64,000 nucleotides of DNA from Maricaulis sp048270095 (GTDB taxonomy: Bacteria > Pseudomonadota > Alphaproteobacteria > Caulobacterales > Maricaulaceae). Position numbers and translations under genes: made by a program. The notes below the pieces were generated by a model. The model had not been told where the DNA came from and ran no database searches. It saw only the letters and a list, made by a program, of their open reading frames with translations. The stretch lies in contig NZ_JBLWTL010000001.1 of the NCBI RefSeq assembly GCF_048270095.1, positions 124,001 to 188,000 of the forward strand, given 5' to 3'. Every line of letters begins with the position of its first letter. Position 1 is the first letter of the stretch. This document shows positions 32,020 through 40,995 of this stretch, piece by piece.

Positions 32020-32859
32020 ATGCCAACGACATCACGGCCACGGTTGAATACGTCTTTCCATATCCACATGGTTTCCGATTCGACCGGGGAAACGCTGATG
32101 GAAGTGATGCGCGCCTCGGTCGCGCAGTTCGAACACACCAACCCGCTTGAACATCTGTATGCCCTCGTGCGTTCACCGCGTCAGCTGGATCGCGTGCTGG
32201 AGGAAATTGAGGGTTATCCCGGCGTTGTTATGTACACGATCGTCAATTCCGAATTGCGCCGGGATCTGGAAACCCGCTGCGCTGATCTGGGTGTGCCGGC
32301 GATCGCCATTCTTGACCCGATGCTGGCAACCCTGAGCACTTATCTCGGGCGGGCCATGGCCAGTCGGGCGGGGGCGCAGCGGGCCCTGGACGCTGATTAC
32401 TATCACCGGATGGACGCGTTGAATTTCGCCATGGCGCATGATGATGGCCAGGGCGATAATTTCGAGAATGCCGACATCATTCTTCTGGGCGTCAGCCGGA
32501 CCTCGAAGACCCCGACCAGCATCTATCTGGCCCATCGTGGCTATCGCGCGGCCAATATTCCGCTTGTCCGCGGTGTACCTGCGCCGGAATTCCTGTTTTC
32601 ACTGCGCAATCCATTGATCGTTGGCCTGACGGCCTCACCGGAACGCATCGTCCAGATTCGGCGCAACCGGCTTTTGACCCTGAATGAGGACCGGTCGACG
32701 GAATATATCGATGACTTTGCGGTTCGGGACGAGATCGTCGAAGCCAAGCGGCTCTACGCCAAGCATGGCTGGCCCAATATCGATGTGACACGCCGCTCGG
32801 TTGAGGAAACGGCAGCCAAGATTATCAATATGCTCAATGAAAAACGGGGCCGCAAATGA
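32020..32859 (+). CDS. Pyruvate, phosphate dikinase regulatory protein (DUF299/PDRP)
   Basis: A 279-residue DUF299 protein. FHIHMVSDSTGETL starts the domain and the nucleotide-binding loop appears as LLGVSRTSKTPTSIYLAHRGYRAANIPLV. These bifunctional kinase/pyrophosphorylases switch PPDK or PEP synthase by phosphorylating and dephosphorylating a threonine; the target is not in this window. It is the first gene to the right of the putative origin and begins a run of genes overlapping by 4 bp. Confidence 0.95.
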   Translation: MPTTSRPRLNTSFHIHMVSDSTGETLMEVMRASVAQFEHTNPLEHLYALVRSPRQLDRVLEEIEGYPGVVMYTIVNSELRRDLETRCADLGVPAIAILDPMLATLSTYLGRAMASRAGAQRALDADYYHRMDALNFAMAHDDGQGDNFENADIILLGVSRTSKTPTSIYLAHRGYRAANIPLVRGVPAPEFLFSLRNPLIVGLTASPERIVQIRRNRLLTLNEDRSTEYIDDFAVRDEIVEAKRLYAKHGWPNIDVTRRSVEETAAKIINMLNEKRGRK

Positions 32860-33449
32860 CCGCCCGGCTCATCCTCGCTTCCGGAAGCCAGATCCGCCGC
32901 CAGATCCTGCAGGATGCCGGAATTGAGTTCGAGATCATCAAATCTGATGTCGACGAGGACGCGTTGAAGCAGGAACATTCAGCGCTTTCGCCTTTGGCCA
33001 TGGCTGCCTTGCTGGGCCAGGCCAAGGCTGTCCAGGTGTCGATCCGGCATCCCGAGGCGCTGGTCCTGGGGGCTGACCAGACCATGGAATTCGACGGTGC
33101 GCTGCTCGACAAACTGCCCCGCCGCGATCTGGCGCGTCAGCGTCTGGCCGCCATGCGGGGCCAGCCGCATCAGCTCCATGCAGGCTTGACGCTCGCTCAA
33201 GCCGGAAAGCCTGTGTGGCAGCATCAACAGAGCTCAACGCTTTGGGTGCGCGATTTTTCCGATGCTTTTCTGGATCATTATCTGGCCCAGGCCGGTGATG
33301 AATTGACCGCCAGCGTCGGGGCATACGCTTTTGAAGGTCTGGGTGCGCAATTATTTGACCGGGTCGATGGAGATTTTCACGCCGTCCTCGGATTGCCGCT
33401 CTTGCCGGTACTGAGCGCCCTGCGCCAGCACGGCCTGCTGACGTCATGA
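32856..33449 (+). CDS. Maf-like nucleotide pyrophosphatase
   Basis: A 197-residue protein. The N-terminal LILASGSQIRRQILQDAGIEFEI is the Maf signature, with VLGADQTMEFDG and the helix-rich remainder following. Maf proteins hydrolyse non-canonical nucleoside triphosphates in the cytosol (YceF-like or YhdE-like specificities); the exact substrate is not read here. It overlaps PDRP and aroE by 4 bp each (ATGA), so the operon is translationally coupled. Confidence 0.93.
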   Translation: MTARLILASGSQIRRQILQDAGIEFEIIKSDVDEDALKQEHSALSPLAMAALLGQAKAVQVSIRHPEALVLGADQTMEFDGALLDKLPRRDLARQRLAAMRGQPHQLHAGLTLAQAGKPVWQHQQSSTLWVRDFSDAFLDHYLAQAGDELTASVGAYAFEGLGAQLFDRVDGDFHAVLGLPLLPVLSALRQHGLLTS

Positions 33450-34291
33450 AACCCACCGGCGCAGCCCAAATGGCCGGCGTGGCTGGCGATCCGATTGCCC
33501 ACTCACTCTCACCCAGCCTGATGGCGGCGTGGATTGAGGCCGCGGGCCTGGATGCCATTTATTCGCCTTTCAGGATCGCCCGCAGCGATGCTGAAACCTT
33601 CTTTCGCGCCCTGGCCCGAACCCAGTGCGCAGGGCTCAATGTGACCTTGCCTCACAAGCAGACCGCCCTGGCTGTTGCCGATCAGGTCAGTCCGGCGGCT
33701 CGCGCCATTGGCGCTGCCAACCTCCTGACATTTCGGGATGGAATCATTCATGCCGACAATACCGATGCGACGGGATTTCTCAGCGCCCTTCAGGCTCGCG
33801 GCGTTGAGCCGGCGCGCGGACCGGCGCTGGTGCTTGGTGCCGGCGGTGCCGCCAGGGCGATCGTGTATGCCCTTGGCCAGGCCGGCGTGCCGGAGATTCG
33901 GTTGAGCAATCGGAGCCGATCGAACGCGGCCGATCTGGCGCGTGACCTGGCGCCAAACGCCCGAATTCATGACTGGGACGATCGCGACCAGGGCCTTGAT
34001 GGCGTCGCACTCGTGGTCAATGCCACCTCGCTCGGGCTCTCGGGGGGCAGCGATCTCGCAATGGACTGGCACCGGGCGCCGGCCGATACTATTGCCGCGG
34101 ACAGTGTCTACAAGCCCTTGCAAACCGGCTTCCTGCGCGATGCTGCTGCATGCGGGCTGGGCACGGTTGACGGGCTCGGCATGTTGATTGGTCAGGCCCG
34201 GCCGAGTTTCGAGGCCTTCTTTGGCATCAGCCCCCCGGAGCGGATTGATGCCCACGCCCTGTTGCAGGCCATGCTGGAGCCGGCATCATGA
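33446..34291 (+). CDS. aroE: Shikimate dehydrogenase
   Basis: A 281-residue protein. AGDPIAHSLSPSL binds shikimate, NVTLPHKQTALAV has the catalytic lysine, DNTDATGFLSAL the aspartate, and VLGAGGAARAIVYAL is the NADP-binding loop. It reduces 3-dehydroshikimate in aromatic amino-acid synthesis. It overlaps maf and coaE by 4 bp each. Confidence 0.97.
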   Translation: MKPTGAAQMAGVAGDPIAHSLSPSLMAAWIEAAGLDAIYSPFRIARSDAETFFRALARTQCAGLNVTLPHKQTALAVADQVSPAARAIGAANLLTFRDGIIHADNTDATGFLSALQARGVEPARGPALVLGAGGAARAIVYALGQAGVPEIRLSNRSRSNAADLARDLAPNARIHDWDDRDQGLDGVALVVNATSLGLSGGSDLAMDWHRAPADTIAADSVYKPLQTGFLRDAAACGLGTVDGLGMLIGQARPSFEAFFGISPPERIDAHALLQAMLEPAS

Positions 34292-34887
34292 AGATCATCG
34301 GACTGACCGGTTCCATCGGCATGGGCAAATCCGCGACGGCGACGCTGATGGCGCAGGCCGGCATTCCGGTCTTCGATTCCGATGCCAGTGTGCATGCGCT
34401 CTATGCCAGGGGCGGCAAGGCGGTCGCTCCCGTCGGCGAAGCCTTCCCGGGCGTAGTGGTGGATGGTGCAATCGACCGGTCGCGGCTCTCGGCGGCGCTG
34501 CATGAGGATCCGACCGGTTTTGCGCGACTGGAGGCCATTGTTCACCCGCTTGTGCTCGAGCAACGCGAAACCTTCCTCCACAACGCCCATGAGCGGGGCG
34601 CTGATCTGGTCGTGTTTGATATTCCGCTCCTGTTCGAAACCGGCGCCCATGAACATGTCGATCATGTGCTTGTGGTTTACGCGCCCGAGGCGGAGCGCCG
34701 GGCGCGCGTCCTGCAGCGACCGGGCATGACGGAAGCGAAGCTGGACGCCATAATCGCGCGACAGCTCGATGATTCGAGCAAGCTGGCGCGGGCGGATTAC
34801 CGGGTCGAGACGTCCGGCGGCCTGGATGATGCCCGGCGTCAGCTGGAGCAGATCCTGAAATCGATCCGCGAACAGGCCGGGGACTGA
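34288..34887 (+). CDS. coaE: Dephospho-CoA kinase
   Basis: A 199-residue P-loop kinase. IIGLTGSIGMGKSATATLMAQ contains the Walker A, VFDSDASVHALY the substrate aspartates, and VFDIPLLFETGAHEHVDHVLVVYAP the lid and Walker B region. It performs the last step of coenzyme A synthesis. It overlaps aroE by 4 bp; dnaQ begins 5 bp after its stop. aroE-coaE-dnaQ is a classic alphaproteobacterial set near the origin. Confidence 0.97.
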   Translation: MKIIGLTGSIGMGKSATATLMAQAGIPVFDSDASVHALYARGGKAVAPVGEAFPGVVVDGAIDRSRLSAALHEDPTGFARLEAIVHPLVLEQRETFLHNAHERGADLVVFDIPLLFETGAHEHVDHVLVVYAPEAERRARVLQRPGMTEAKLDAIIARQLDDSSKLARADYRVETSGGLDDARRQLEQILKSIREQAGD

Positions 34888-34892
34888 GGACT

Positions 34893-35594
34893 ATGATACG
34901 CGAGATCGTTTTCGATACCGAGACCACTGGTCTGTACGCCACATCCGGCGATCGCGTTACCGAGCTGGGCTGTGTCGAGGTGATCGACTTCATCCCGACC
35001 GGCCGCACCTGGCACGCCTATGTCAATCCGCAGCGCATGACGCCGAAAGAAGTCGTCGAGATCACCGGATTGACCGACGCCTTCCTGGCGGACAAGCCCC
35101 TGTTTTCGCAGATTGCCGAGGAATTCATTGAATTTGTCGGTGATGCCGGACTGGTCGCGCACAATGCGCCTTTCGACCGCGGCTTCATCAATATGGAACT
35201 CGAGCGGCTCGGGCGTCCGGGCTATCCCGAGGCGCGCTTCAAGGATACGGCACGGATCGCACGGGCCAAATTCCCCGGCTCCTATGTTTCCCTCGACGCC
35301 TTGTGCAAACGCTTCGATATCTCGCTGGAAAGCCGCGAAAAACACGGCGCGCTGATTGATGCCCAATTGCTCGCCGAGGTCTATCTGGAGCTTTCCGGCG
35401 GGCGCACCCGCGCGCTGGACCTCAGTGGTCAGGGCGAGGCCGGGCCGGGCGAGGTCGCCTTCCCGCCGCAGGCTGCGCGGCCAAGTCCGCTCAACCGGGG
35501 CCAGACAGAATCAGAGCGCGCCGCCCATGCCGCCTTCATCGAGGAGCTGGGCGAAAACGCGCTCTGGAAAAAACTGACGATCGGCCGAAGCTGA
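34893..35594 (+). CDS. dnaQ: DNA polymerase III epsilon subunit (proofreading exonuclease)
   Basis: A 233-residue DEDDh exonuclease. Exo I is FDTETTGLYATSGDRVTELG, Exo II lies in VAHNAPFDRGFINMEL, and Exo III is HGALIDAQLLAEVYLEL with the catalytic histidine and aspartate. A C-terminal tail of about 50 residues, ending ENALWKKL, binds the alpha subunit. It removes misincorporated 3' nucleotides during replication. It ends the operon; secB converges on it. Confidence 0.97.
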   Translation: MIREIVFDTETTGLYATSGDRVTELGCVEVIDFIPTGRTWHAYVNPQRMTPKEVVEITGLTDAFLADKPLFSQIAEEFIEFVGDAGLVAHNAPFDRGFINMELERLGRPGYPEARFKDTARIARAKFPGSYVSLDALCKRFDISLESREKHGALIDAQLLAEVYLELSGGRTRALDLSGQGEAGPGEVAFPPQAARPSPLNRGQTESERAAHAAFIEELGENALWKKLTIGRS

Positions 35595-35604
35595 TCGAAG
35601 CGTT

Positions 35605-36123
35605 TTAATTGCCCGCTTCAGGGGCGCCATTGCCATTGGTGTCGGCGCCCGGGACTGCTGCAGCACGCTTCAGCATTTGCTGACGATAGAGACCCGCGAA
35701 ATCAACCGGATCCAGCATGAGCGGCGGGAAGCCACCATCGCGCGTCGCGTCGGCCAGGACACGGCGTGCGAACGGGAAAAGCAGACGTGGACATTCGATC
35801 AGCAAGAAGGGCTCGCGATCCGTGTCAGCGACATTGGCCAGCTGGAACAGGCCGCCATAGGCCAGCTCGGTGATAAAGATGACACCGCCATCTTCACGGG
35901 CGGCATTGGCGGAAATATTAAGCACGACTTCGAAAGCGCCTTCGCTGACGGTACGGGCCTGGACGTCAATCGCCAGATCAATTCCGGGAGCCTGGGCATT
36001 GCGCAGGGACTCCGGCGCGCCCGGGTTTTCGAAGGACAAATCCTTGACATATTGCGCGAGAATGCGCAGCTGCGGCGGGAGTGGCGGCGTATTCTCGGCA
36101 GGCGTGGATGGCGTGTCGGTCAT
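35605..36123 (-). CDS. secB: Protein-export chaperone SecB
   Basis: A 172-residue protein. After a short variable lead, PQLRILAQYVKDLSFENPGAPESL is the first strand and client-binding groove. FEVVLNISANA, VIFITELAYGGLFQLANV and CPRLLFPFARRVLADATRDGGFPPLMLDPVDFAGLY complete the conserved fold, and an acidic/polar tail follows. It keeps preproteins unfolded and delivers them to SecA. I chose ATG 36123 (MTDTPST). It is convergent with dnaQ. Confidence 0.97.
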   Translation of the reverse strand: MTDTPSTPAENTPPLPPQLRILAQYVKDLSFENPGAPESLRNAQAPGIDLAIDVQARTVSEGAFEVVLNISANAAREDGGVIFITELAYGGLFQLANVADTDREPFLLIECPRLLFPFARRVLADATRDGGFPPLMLDPVDFAGLYRQQMLKRAAAVPGADTNGNGAPEAGN

Positions 36124-36317
36124 GAAAATCCCCACAGGACGGGCGTCGGTGATACGGTCGTGACCAGAATGGCCACACGAAACAAGGCGCGCCGGTTAGC
36201 ATGCGGGCCGGGCCGGAGCAAGCATGCCGGGTTTCAGCGACATGGCTGACGGCTGGAAAAATAGCGGCTATATCTGATCAGCATTCCCTACCGGCCCAAT
36301 CGAGCGGCGACAATCAC

Positions 36318-36947
36318 ATGTTTGAACTTCTATCCACCCTCATCTTTGCCGGCATCGCGATTTTCATCGCGTTCCGCCTCTACTCGACCCTCGGCCGGCG
36401 CGAGGGGCATATGGAAGCACCCCCGGCGAGTGATCCGAATACCCGTCCATCCCTGTCTGATGTGCCGCAAAGCCATTTGCGTCCGGCCTTTGAAGGGCGT
36501 GCTGCGGCAGGCCTCGAGGCGATCGCGGCGGTAGATACCAGCTTTGACCCCGAGAGCTTCGCCAGTGGTGCCCGGGCGGCCTATACGATGATCGTCGAAG
36601 CCTTTGCCAAGGGCGATCTGGCGGCGTTGCGGCCACTGCTCGCTGACAAGGTTTATCAGCGCTATGCCGATGCCATCGCGGCGCGGAATGAGCGCAAGGA
36701 AAGTGTCCGCACCGAGATCGAGCGCATCAAATCCGCCGAGATCAGCGAAGCCTCCCATGAGGGGCATACGGCGCGGGTCAAGGTCAGCTTCGAGGCTGAA
36801 ATCGCTACGGAAACCCTCGGCGAAAACGGTGAGCGCGTGTCCGGTGACCTGGCCACTTTGAACACGGTGCGCGAGAATTGGGTGTTTGAGCGCCGTACCG
36901 ATAATGTCAATCCGAACTGGGTCCTGACCGGTGTGGCGGCGGTATAG
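36318..36947 (+). CDS. Tim44/TimA-like membrane-anchored protein
   Basis: A 209-residue protein. One N-terminal membrane helix (MFELLSTLIFAGIAIFIAFRLYSTLG) is followed by a charged linker and a Tim44-like domain (from about residue 75: FDPESFASGARAAYTMIVEAFAKGDLAALRPLLADKVYQRYADAI). Bacterial TimA proteins are inner-membrane anchored with this domain in the cytosol; in alphaproteobacteria they are widely found beside secB, suggesting a link to export. I chose ATG 36318 because it places the membrane segment at the N-terminus. Its end overlaps the mltA start by 17 bp. Confidence 0.88.
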   Translation: MFELLSTLIFAGIAIFIAFRLYSTLGRREGHMEAPPASDPNTRPSLSDVPQSHLRPAFEGRAAAGLEAIAAVDTSFDPESFASGARAAYTMIVEAFAKGDLAALRPLLADKVYQRYADAIAARNERKESVRTEIERIKSAEISEASHEGHTARVKVSFEAEIATETLGENGERVSGDLATLNTVRENWVFERRTDNVNPNWVLTGVAAV

Positions 36948-38178
36948 CCCGGCCGCCTGTCTGATCGCGCTGTCACTGGCAGCGTGTCAGCCGGCGCCCT
37001 TTCCCCAACCCGAACCCGAGCCGGAACCCCCTGTAGAACAAGCGCTCCCGGCCGGCCTTCAATTATTGCCGGCGCATTGGGATGCGCTCTCCGGCTGGAC
37101 GGATGCCGATATGCGACCCGCGCTGGGGGCCTTCCTGCGCTCCTGCGAACGGCTCGACAATCGCAATGATTCCGAACCCTTGAGTCCGAGAGCGCCGTGG
37201 GCCGGCCAGGTCGGTGACTGGCGGGCGGCCTGTACGGCGGCGGCCATGACCGGACCGAGCGCCGAAGCGGCGCGGGCGACGTTTGAGGCTTTCTTTGCAC
37301 CGGTACGGGCGATCGCGCTCGATGAGGCGGGGGCGGCCCTTGGCGATACCGGTTTGCTGACAGGGTATTACGAACCCTATGTCGAAGTGCGCGACGAAGC
37401 GGACAATGAATTCAGCCAGCCCTTGCGGCGGCGGCCCGGGGATCTGGTTTCGGTGGATCTGGGTCTGTTTGAATCCGATCTGGCGGGGCGGCGGATTGTT
37501 GGCCGGGTCAATGACGGGTCTTTGGTCCACTATTATAACCGGGCCGAGATCGAGGTGGATAATCGCGGCGAGATTTTCGCCTGGGGCCGGCCGATTGACG
37601 TGTTCTTCCTGCAGATCCAGGGGTCGGGCCGCCTGGTCGATGCCGGGGGTAATCAGAGCCGTGCGGCCTTTTCGGCGCATAATGGTCTGCCCTATCGCTC
37701 AATTGGCCGCGAATTGATCGAACGTGGTGAGTTGCAGGCGCATGCGGCCTCAAAAGCGGGCATTGAAGCCTGGCTGAACCGCAATGGCAGCGCCGCGACG
37801 GCGGAATTATTCTCGGTCAATCCGCGCTATGTTTTCTTTGAAACACAAGACCTTACCGACCCGTCACTGGGGCCGCGCGGCTCGTCCGGGGTGGCGCTGA
37901 CGCCGATGGCCTCGATTGCGGTCGATCCGGCCTTTCATGCCTGGGGCGTCCCGGTCTGGCTGGCCGCTGATCTGCCGGATATGCCTGCCTGGACAGGGCT
38001 GGTCATTACCCAGGATGGGGGCGGCGCGATCAATGGGCCGCTGCGCGGTGATTTCTTCTGGGGCTGGGGCGAGACCGAGGAACGGCGCGCCGGGACGACG
38101 CGGGCCCAGGCGCAATGGACTGTTTTACTTCCGGTTTCCGTCGCCCAGCGCATCGTCGACGCGACGCCGCCGGCCTGA
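36931..38178 (+). CDS. mltA: Membrane-bound lytic transglycosylase A
   Basis: A 415-residue lipoprotein with a GTG start at 36931 and a lipobox (CLIALSLAACQP). The double-psi beta-barrel of MltA is seen in GLLTGYYEPYVEVR, PIDVFFLQIQGSGRL and NPRYVFFE. The 3D domain TPMASIAVDPAFHAWGVPVWLA is followed by ITQDGGGAINGPLRGDFFWGWG, which contains the catalytic aspartate. It cleaves peptidoglycan strands at the outer membrane. The proline/glutamate repeat after the lipobox is a typical tether. The Smr gene follows 4 bp later. Confidence 0.95.
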   Translation: MWRRYSPAACLIALSLAACQPAPFPQPEPEPEPPVEQALPAGLQLLPAHWDALSGWTDADMRPALGAFLRSCERLDNRNDSEPLSPRAPWAGQVGDWRAACTAAAMTGPSAEAARATFEAFFAPVRAIALDEAGAALGDTGLLTGYYEPYVEVRDEADNEFSQPLRRRPGDLVSVDLGLFESDLAGRRIVGRVNDGSLVHYYNRAEIEVDNRGEIFAWGRPIDVFFLQIQGSGRLVDAGGNQSRAAFSAHNGLPYRSIGRELIERGELQAHAASKAGIEAWLNRNGSAATAELFSVNPRYVFFETQDLTDPSLGPRGSSGVALTPMASIAVDPAFHAWGVPVWLAADLPDMPAWTGLVITQDGGGAINGPLRGDFFWGWGETEERRAGTTRAQAQWTVLLPVSVAQRIVDATPPA

Positions 38179-38182
38179 TCGG

Positions 38183-38755
38183 ATGGCTCGCAAACGCTCC
38201 CTGCGTCCGGAAGAAAAGGCGATCTGGCGCAAGATTGCGCAGTCGACCAGGCCGCTTTCACCGGAGCGGATGGAGCGGCTGGACGATCCGGAACCCGTTG
38301 AACCGGAAGTCAAAAAACCCGCACCTGACAAGAAGCTGACACTCAAGCACAGCCATTTTCCCCACCCCCATACCCAGCCAAAACTGCCGGCTCTGCCGGT
38401 TGACCGGGGCGGTGAGAAACGGGTGCGAAAAGGGCGTCTGGAGATTGACGGGCGGATTGATCTACATGGTTTGACGCAGGATATGGCGCTGAGAACATTG
38501 CGCAATTTTCTGGCGATGGCGTATCGCGATGGCTATAAAACCGTGCTGGTCATCACCGGCAAGGGGTTCAAGGCGCGTGAACGCGAGAGCGAGCCCTGGG
38601 AAAACCATGAAGAGCCGGGCGTGCTGCGGCGCAAGCTTCCGGAATGGCTGGGGAATCCTGAGTTTCGTCAGTGGGTGTCAGGGTATGCGGCGGCGCATTT
38701 GCGCCATGGTGGCGGCGGCGCTTTTTACGTCACCATGCGGCGCGTGAAGCCGTAA
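38183..38755 (+). CDS. Smr-domain protein
   Basis: A 190-residue protein. A basic N-terminal half is followed by an Smr domain (about 95-190) with GRIDLHGLTQDMALRTLRNFLAMAYRDGYKTVLVITGKG, which includes the DLHG and TGKG motifs of the MutS2-type small nuclease fold, and HLRHGGGGAFYVTMRR at the end. Stand-alone Smr proteins can nick DNA or RNA; the role here is not known. It follows mltA, a pairing common in alphaproteobacteria. Confidence 0.9.
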   Translation: MARKRSLRPEEKAIWRKIAQSTRPLSPERMERLDDPEPVEPEVKKPAPDKKLTLKHSHFPHPHTQPKLPALPVDRGGEKRVRKGRLEIDGRIDLHGLTQDMALRTLRNFLAMAYRDGYKTVLVITGKGFKARERESEPWENHEEPGVLRRKLPEWLGNPEFRQWVSGYAAAHLRHGGGGAFYVTMRRVKP

Positions 38756-38947
38756 ATCGACCACTTGGCAGGCCTGCTGCAACCTTGCCACAAGCCTGCT
38801 CCTGGTCGGCCACAGGCCTCCGGCTGACTGGCGGCTGTCCCGCCATAGTCCCGCGCGCCCCGTCTATTGGAGGCGATTCGTGCTCCAGACGACCGGATCC
38901 GGTTCTCGACAGGAGCTCCGGCAGGCACTCCGGGCTTCGCAAGTAAA

Positions 38948-40252
38948 TCAGAGGATGAATTTCGACAGATCGACATTCTTCGCCAGATTGCCGACATGCT
39001 CCGCGACATAATCGGGATCGATCACAATCGTCTCGCCATCGCGGTCGGAGGCGGTGAATGAAATCTCCTCGACCAGTTTTTCCATCACCGTCTGCAAACG
39101 CCGGGCGCCGATATTTTCCACCGAGGCATTGACCTGGTGGGCGAGCGAGGCGAGCGCGTCGATCGCCTCGTCGGTGAAATCGAGCGTCACGCCTTCCGTG
39201 CCCATCAGCGCGACATATTGCCGGATCAGGCTGGCTTCCGGTTCGGTCAGGATGCGTTTGAGATCGGCTTCGCTGAGCGCGCTCAATTCGACGCGGATTG
39301 GCAGACGGCCCTGCAGCTCGGGCAGCATGTCGGAGGGTTTGGCCAGGTGGAAGGCGCCCGAGGCGATAAACAGGATATGGTCGGTCTTGATCACGCCATG
39401 CTTGGTGGTCACCGACGTGCCCTCGATCAGCGGCAGGAGATCGCGCTGCACGCCTTCGCGCGAGACGTCGGCACCGCGGGCATCGGAACGGCCGACAATC
39501 TTGTCGATCTCGTCGAGAAACACGATGCCGTCCTCCTCCGCCAGCTTGATGGCGTCGGCGGTGATGGCGGCATCATCGAGCAATTTGTCGGCTTCCTCGG
39601 CCAGCAGCGGCTCATAGGCTTCGCGCACCTTCATGCGCACGGTTTTCGTCTTCTTGCCGAAACCCTTGCCCAATATATCGCCGAGATTGATCACGCCGGC
39701 GCCGCCACCGGGCATGCCGGGAATATCCATCATCGGCATGCCGGGACTGTCATTGAGCTCGATCTCGACATCCTTGTCGTCCAGCTCACCCTCGCGCAGC
39801 CGCTTGCGAAAACTCTCGCGCGTCGCAGGGCTGGCGCCGGGACCGACCAGCGCATCGACCACGCGGTCCTCGGCCCGGGCTTCGGCCTGGGCCTTGACCG
39901 CCTCGCGGCGGTTTTCGCGCACCAGGGTGATGGCGACTTCCACCAGGTCGCGGGCGATCTGGTCGACATCGCGGCCGACATAGCCAACCTCGGTAAACTT
40001 GGTCGCCTCGATCTTGATGAAGGGCGCGCCGGCCAGGCGTGCCAGGCGGCGCGAGATCTCGGTCTTGCCGACGCCCGTGGGCCCGATCATCAGTATATTC
40101 TTCGGCATCACCTCTTCGCGCAGACCCGGATCCAGCTGACGCCGGCGCCAGCGATTGCGCAGGGCAATGGCGACCGCCTTCTTGGCATCGCCCTGGCCGA
40201 CAATATGCCGGTCGAGCTCGGAAACGATTTCGCGGGGGGTAAATTCGGTCAT
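38948..40252 (-). CDS. hslU: ATP-dependent unfoldase HslU
   Basis: A 434-residue AAA+ protein. Walker A is MIGPTGVGKTEISRRLA, the pore loop is GYVGRD, Walker B is IVFLDEIDKI, and the family-specific I-domain lies between. The C-terminus ends VDLSKFIL, which inserts into HslV. It unfolds substrates for the HslV protease. The start at ATG 40252 has no strong ribosome binding site. hslV is not adjacent: the gene lies 2.1 kb upstream on the same strand with two unrelated genes in between. Confidence 0.98.
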   Translation of the reverse strand: MTEFTPREIVSELDRHIVGQGDAKKAVAIALRNRWRRRQLDPGLREEVMPKNILMIGPTGVGKTEISRRLARLAGAPFIKIEATKFTEVGYVGRDVDQIARDLVEVAITLVRENRREAVKAQAEARAEDRVVDALVGPGASPATRESFRKRLREGELDDKDVEIELNDSPGMPMMDIPGMPGGGAGVINLGDILGKGFGKKTKTVRMKVREAYEPLLAEEADKLLDDAAITADAIKLAEEDGIVFLDEIDKIVGRSDARGADVSREGVQRDLLPLIEGTSVTTKHGVIKTDHILFIASGAFHLAKPSDMLPELQGRLPIRVELSALSEADLKRILTEPEASLIRQYVALMGTEGVTLDFTDEAIDALASLAHQVNASVENIGARRLQTVMEKLVEEISFTASDRDGETIVIDPDYVAEHVGNLAKNVDLSKFIL

Positions 40253-40336
40253 GATCGGTTTCGCATTTGGCTTGGCTTCGACCACCATGTAATCAGGCAA
40301 TAGCGATGAAACCAGTGCTGAAAGGCATTTACCGAC

Positions 40337-40771
40337 ATGAAGAGCGCTCCACAACGCCCCCGCTTCCATCTTGCCTTCCCCGTCGACGATCTCGCCGCGG
40401 CGCGCGCCTTCTATGGCACCATCATGCAATGCGAGGAGGGCCGCTCAAGTGAGGCCTGGGTCGATTTCAATTTCTACGGCCACCAGATCGTCGCCCACCT
40501 CGCCCCCGAAGAATGCCAGCCGGTCGCCACCGGCGGTGTCGACGGCAAGGCCGTCCCGGTCCGCCATTTCGGCTTGCTGATGGACTGGACCGCCTGGGAA
40601 GCCCTCGCGGCACGCTTCGAAGCGGCCGGTGTCGAGTTCATCATCGAGCCCTATGTGCGTTTCAAGGGCGAGCCGGGCGAGCAGGGGACATTCTTCCTGC
40701 GCGACCCGGCGGGGAATGCGCTGGAGTTCAAGTGTTTTCGGGATGAGGCGGGGATTTTTGCGCGGGGGTAG
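40337..40771 (+). CDS. VOC-superfamily (glyoxalase/dioxygenase-like) protein
   Basis: A 144-residue protein with paired beta-alpha-beta-beta-beta modules. FHLAFPVDDLAAARAFYGTIMQCEEG and FFLRDPAGNALEFKCF contain the histidine and glutamate that bind metal in this superfamily. The function is not assignable beyond the fold. It is oriented against hslU and hslV and is one of two genes that split them. Confidence 0.88.
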   Translation: MKSAPQRPRFHLAFPVDDLAAARAFYGTIMQCEEGRSSEAWVDFNFYGHQIVAHLAPEECQPVATGGVDGKAVPVRHFGLLMDWTAWEALAARFEAAGVEFIIEPYVRFKGEPGEQGTFFLRDPAGNALEFKCFRDEAGIFARG

Positions 40772-40937
40772 GGGGCAGAGTGGCGACGCTTTAGTGAGAG
40801 CGGTATTGTGTCGAGTGAATCCCGCTGCCTTCGCCCTTCTAAACTGGGTTTCATTGCCTCTGCGACCCTAGTGGGTTTTGGCGGTCGCTCGATACGCTTC
40901 ATGCCGTGGAGGCGTAGAGGGGGCATTGAGTCCCGAA

Positions 40938-40970
40938 CACCTAGCTGAGAGAAGAACTCTCAGCTAGGTG
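40938..40970 (-). terminator. Hairpin terminator of WYL/TerB-like gene
   Basis: CACCTAGCTGAGAG (40938-40951) and CTCTCAGCTAGGTG (40957-40970) form a perfect 14-bp stem with a 5-nt loop, 25 bp after the stop of the minus-strand gene. It has only two T residues after the stem, but such stability makes it a likely terminator. Confidence 0.75.
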
Positions 40971-40995
40971 CGCATAGAGCGCAGTTTATTCGGGC

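Noticed and set aside
31890..32150. 86-codon open frame across the origin dyad and PDRP start
   Set aside because: Overlaps PDRP in another frame and would be coded by palindromic DNA; no domain.
39137..40303. 388-codon open frame antisense to hslU
   Set aside because: Same reason; no family resemblance and hslU is complete.
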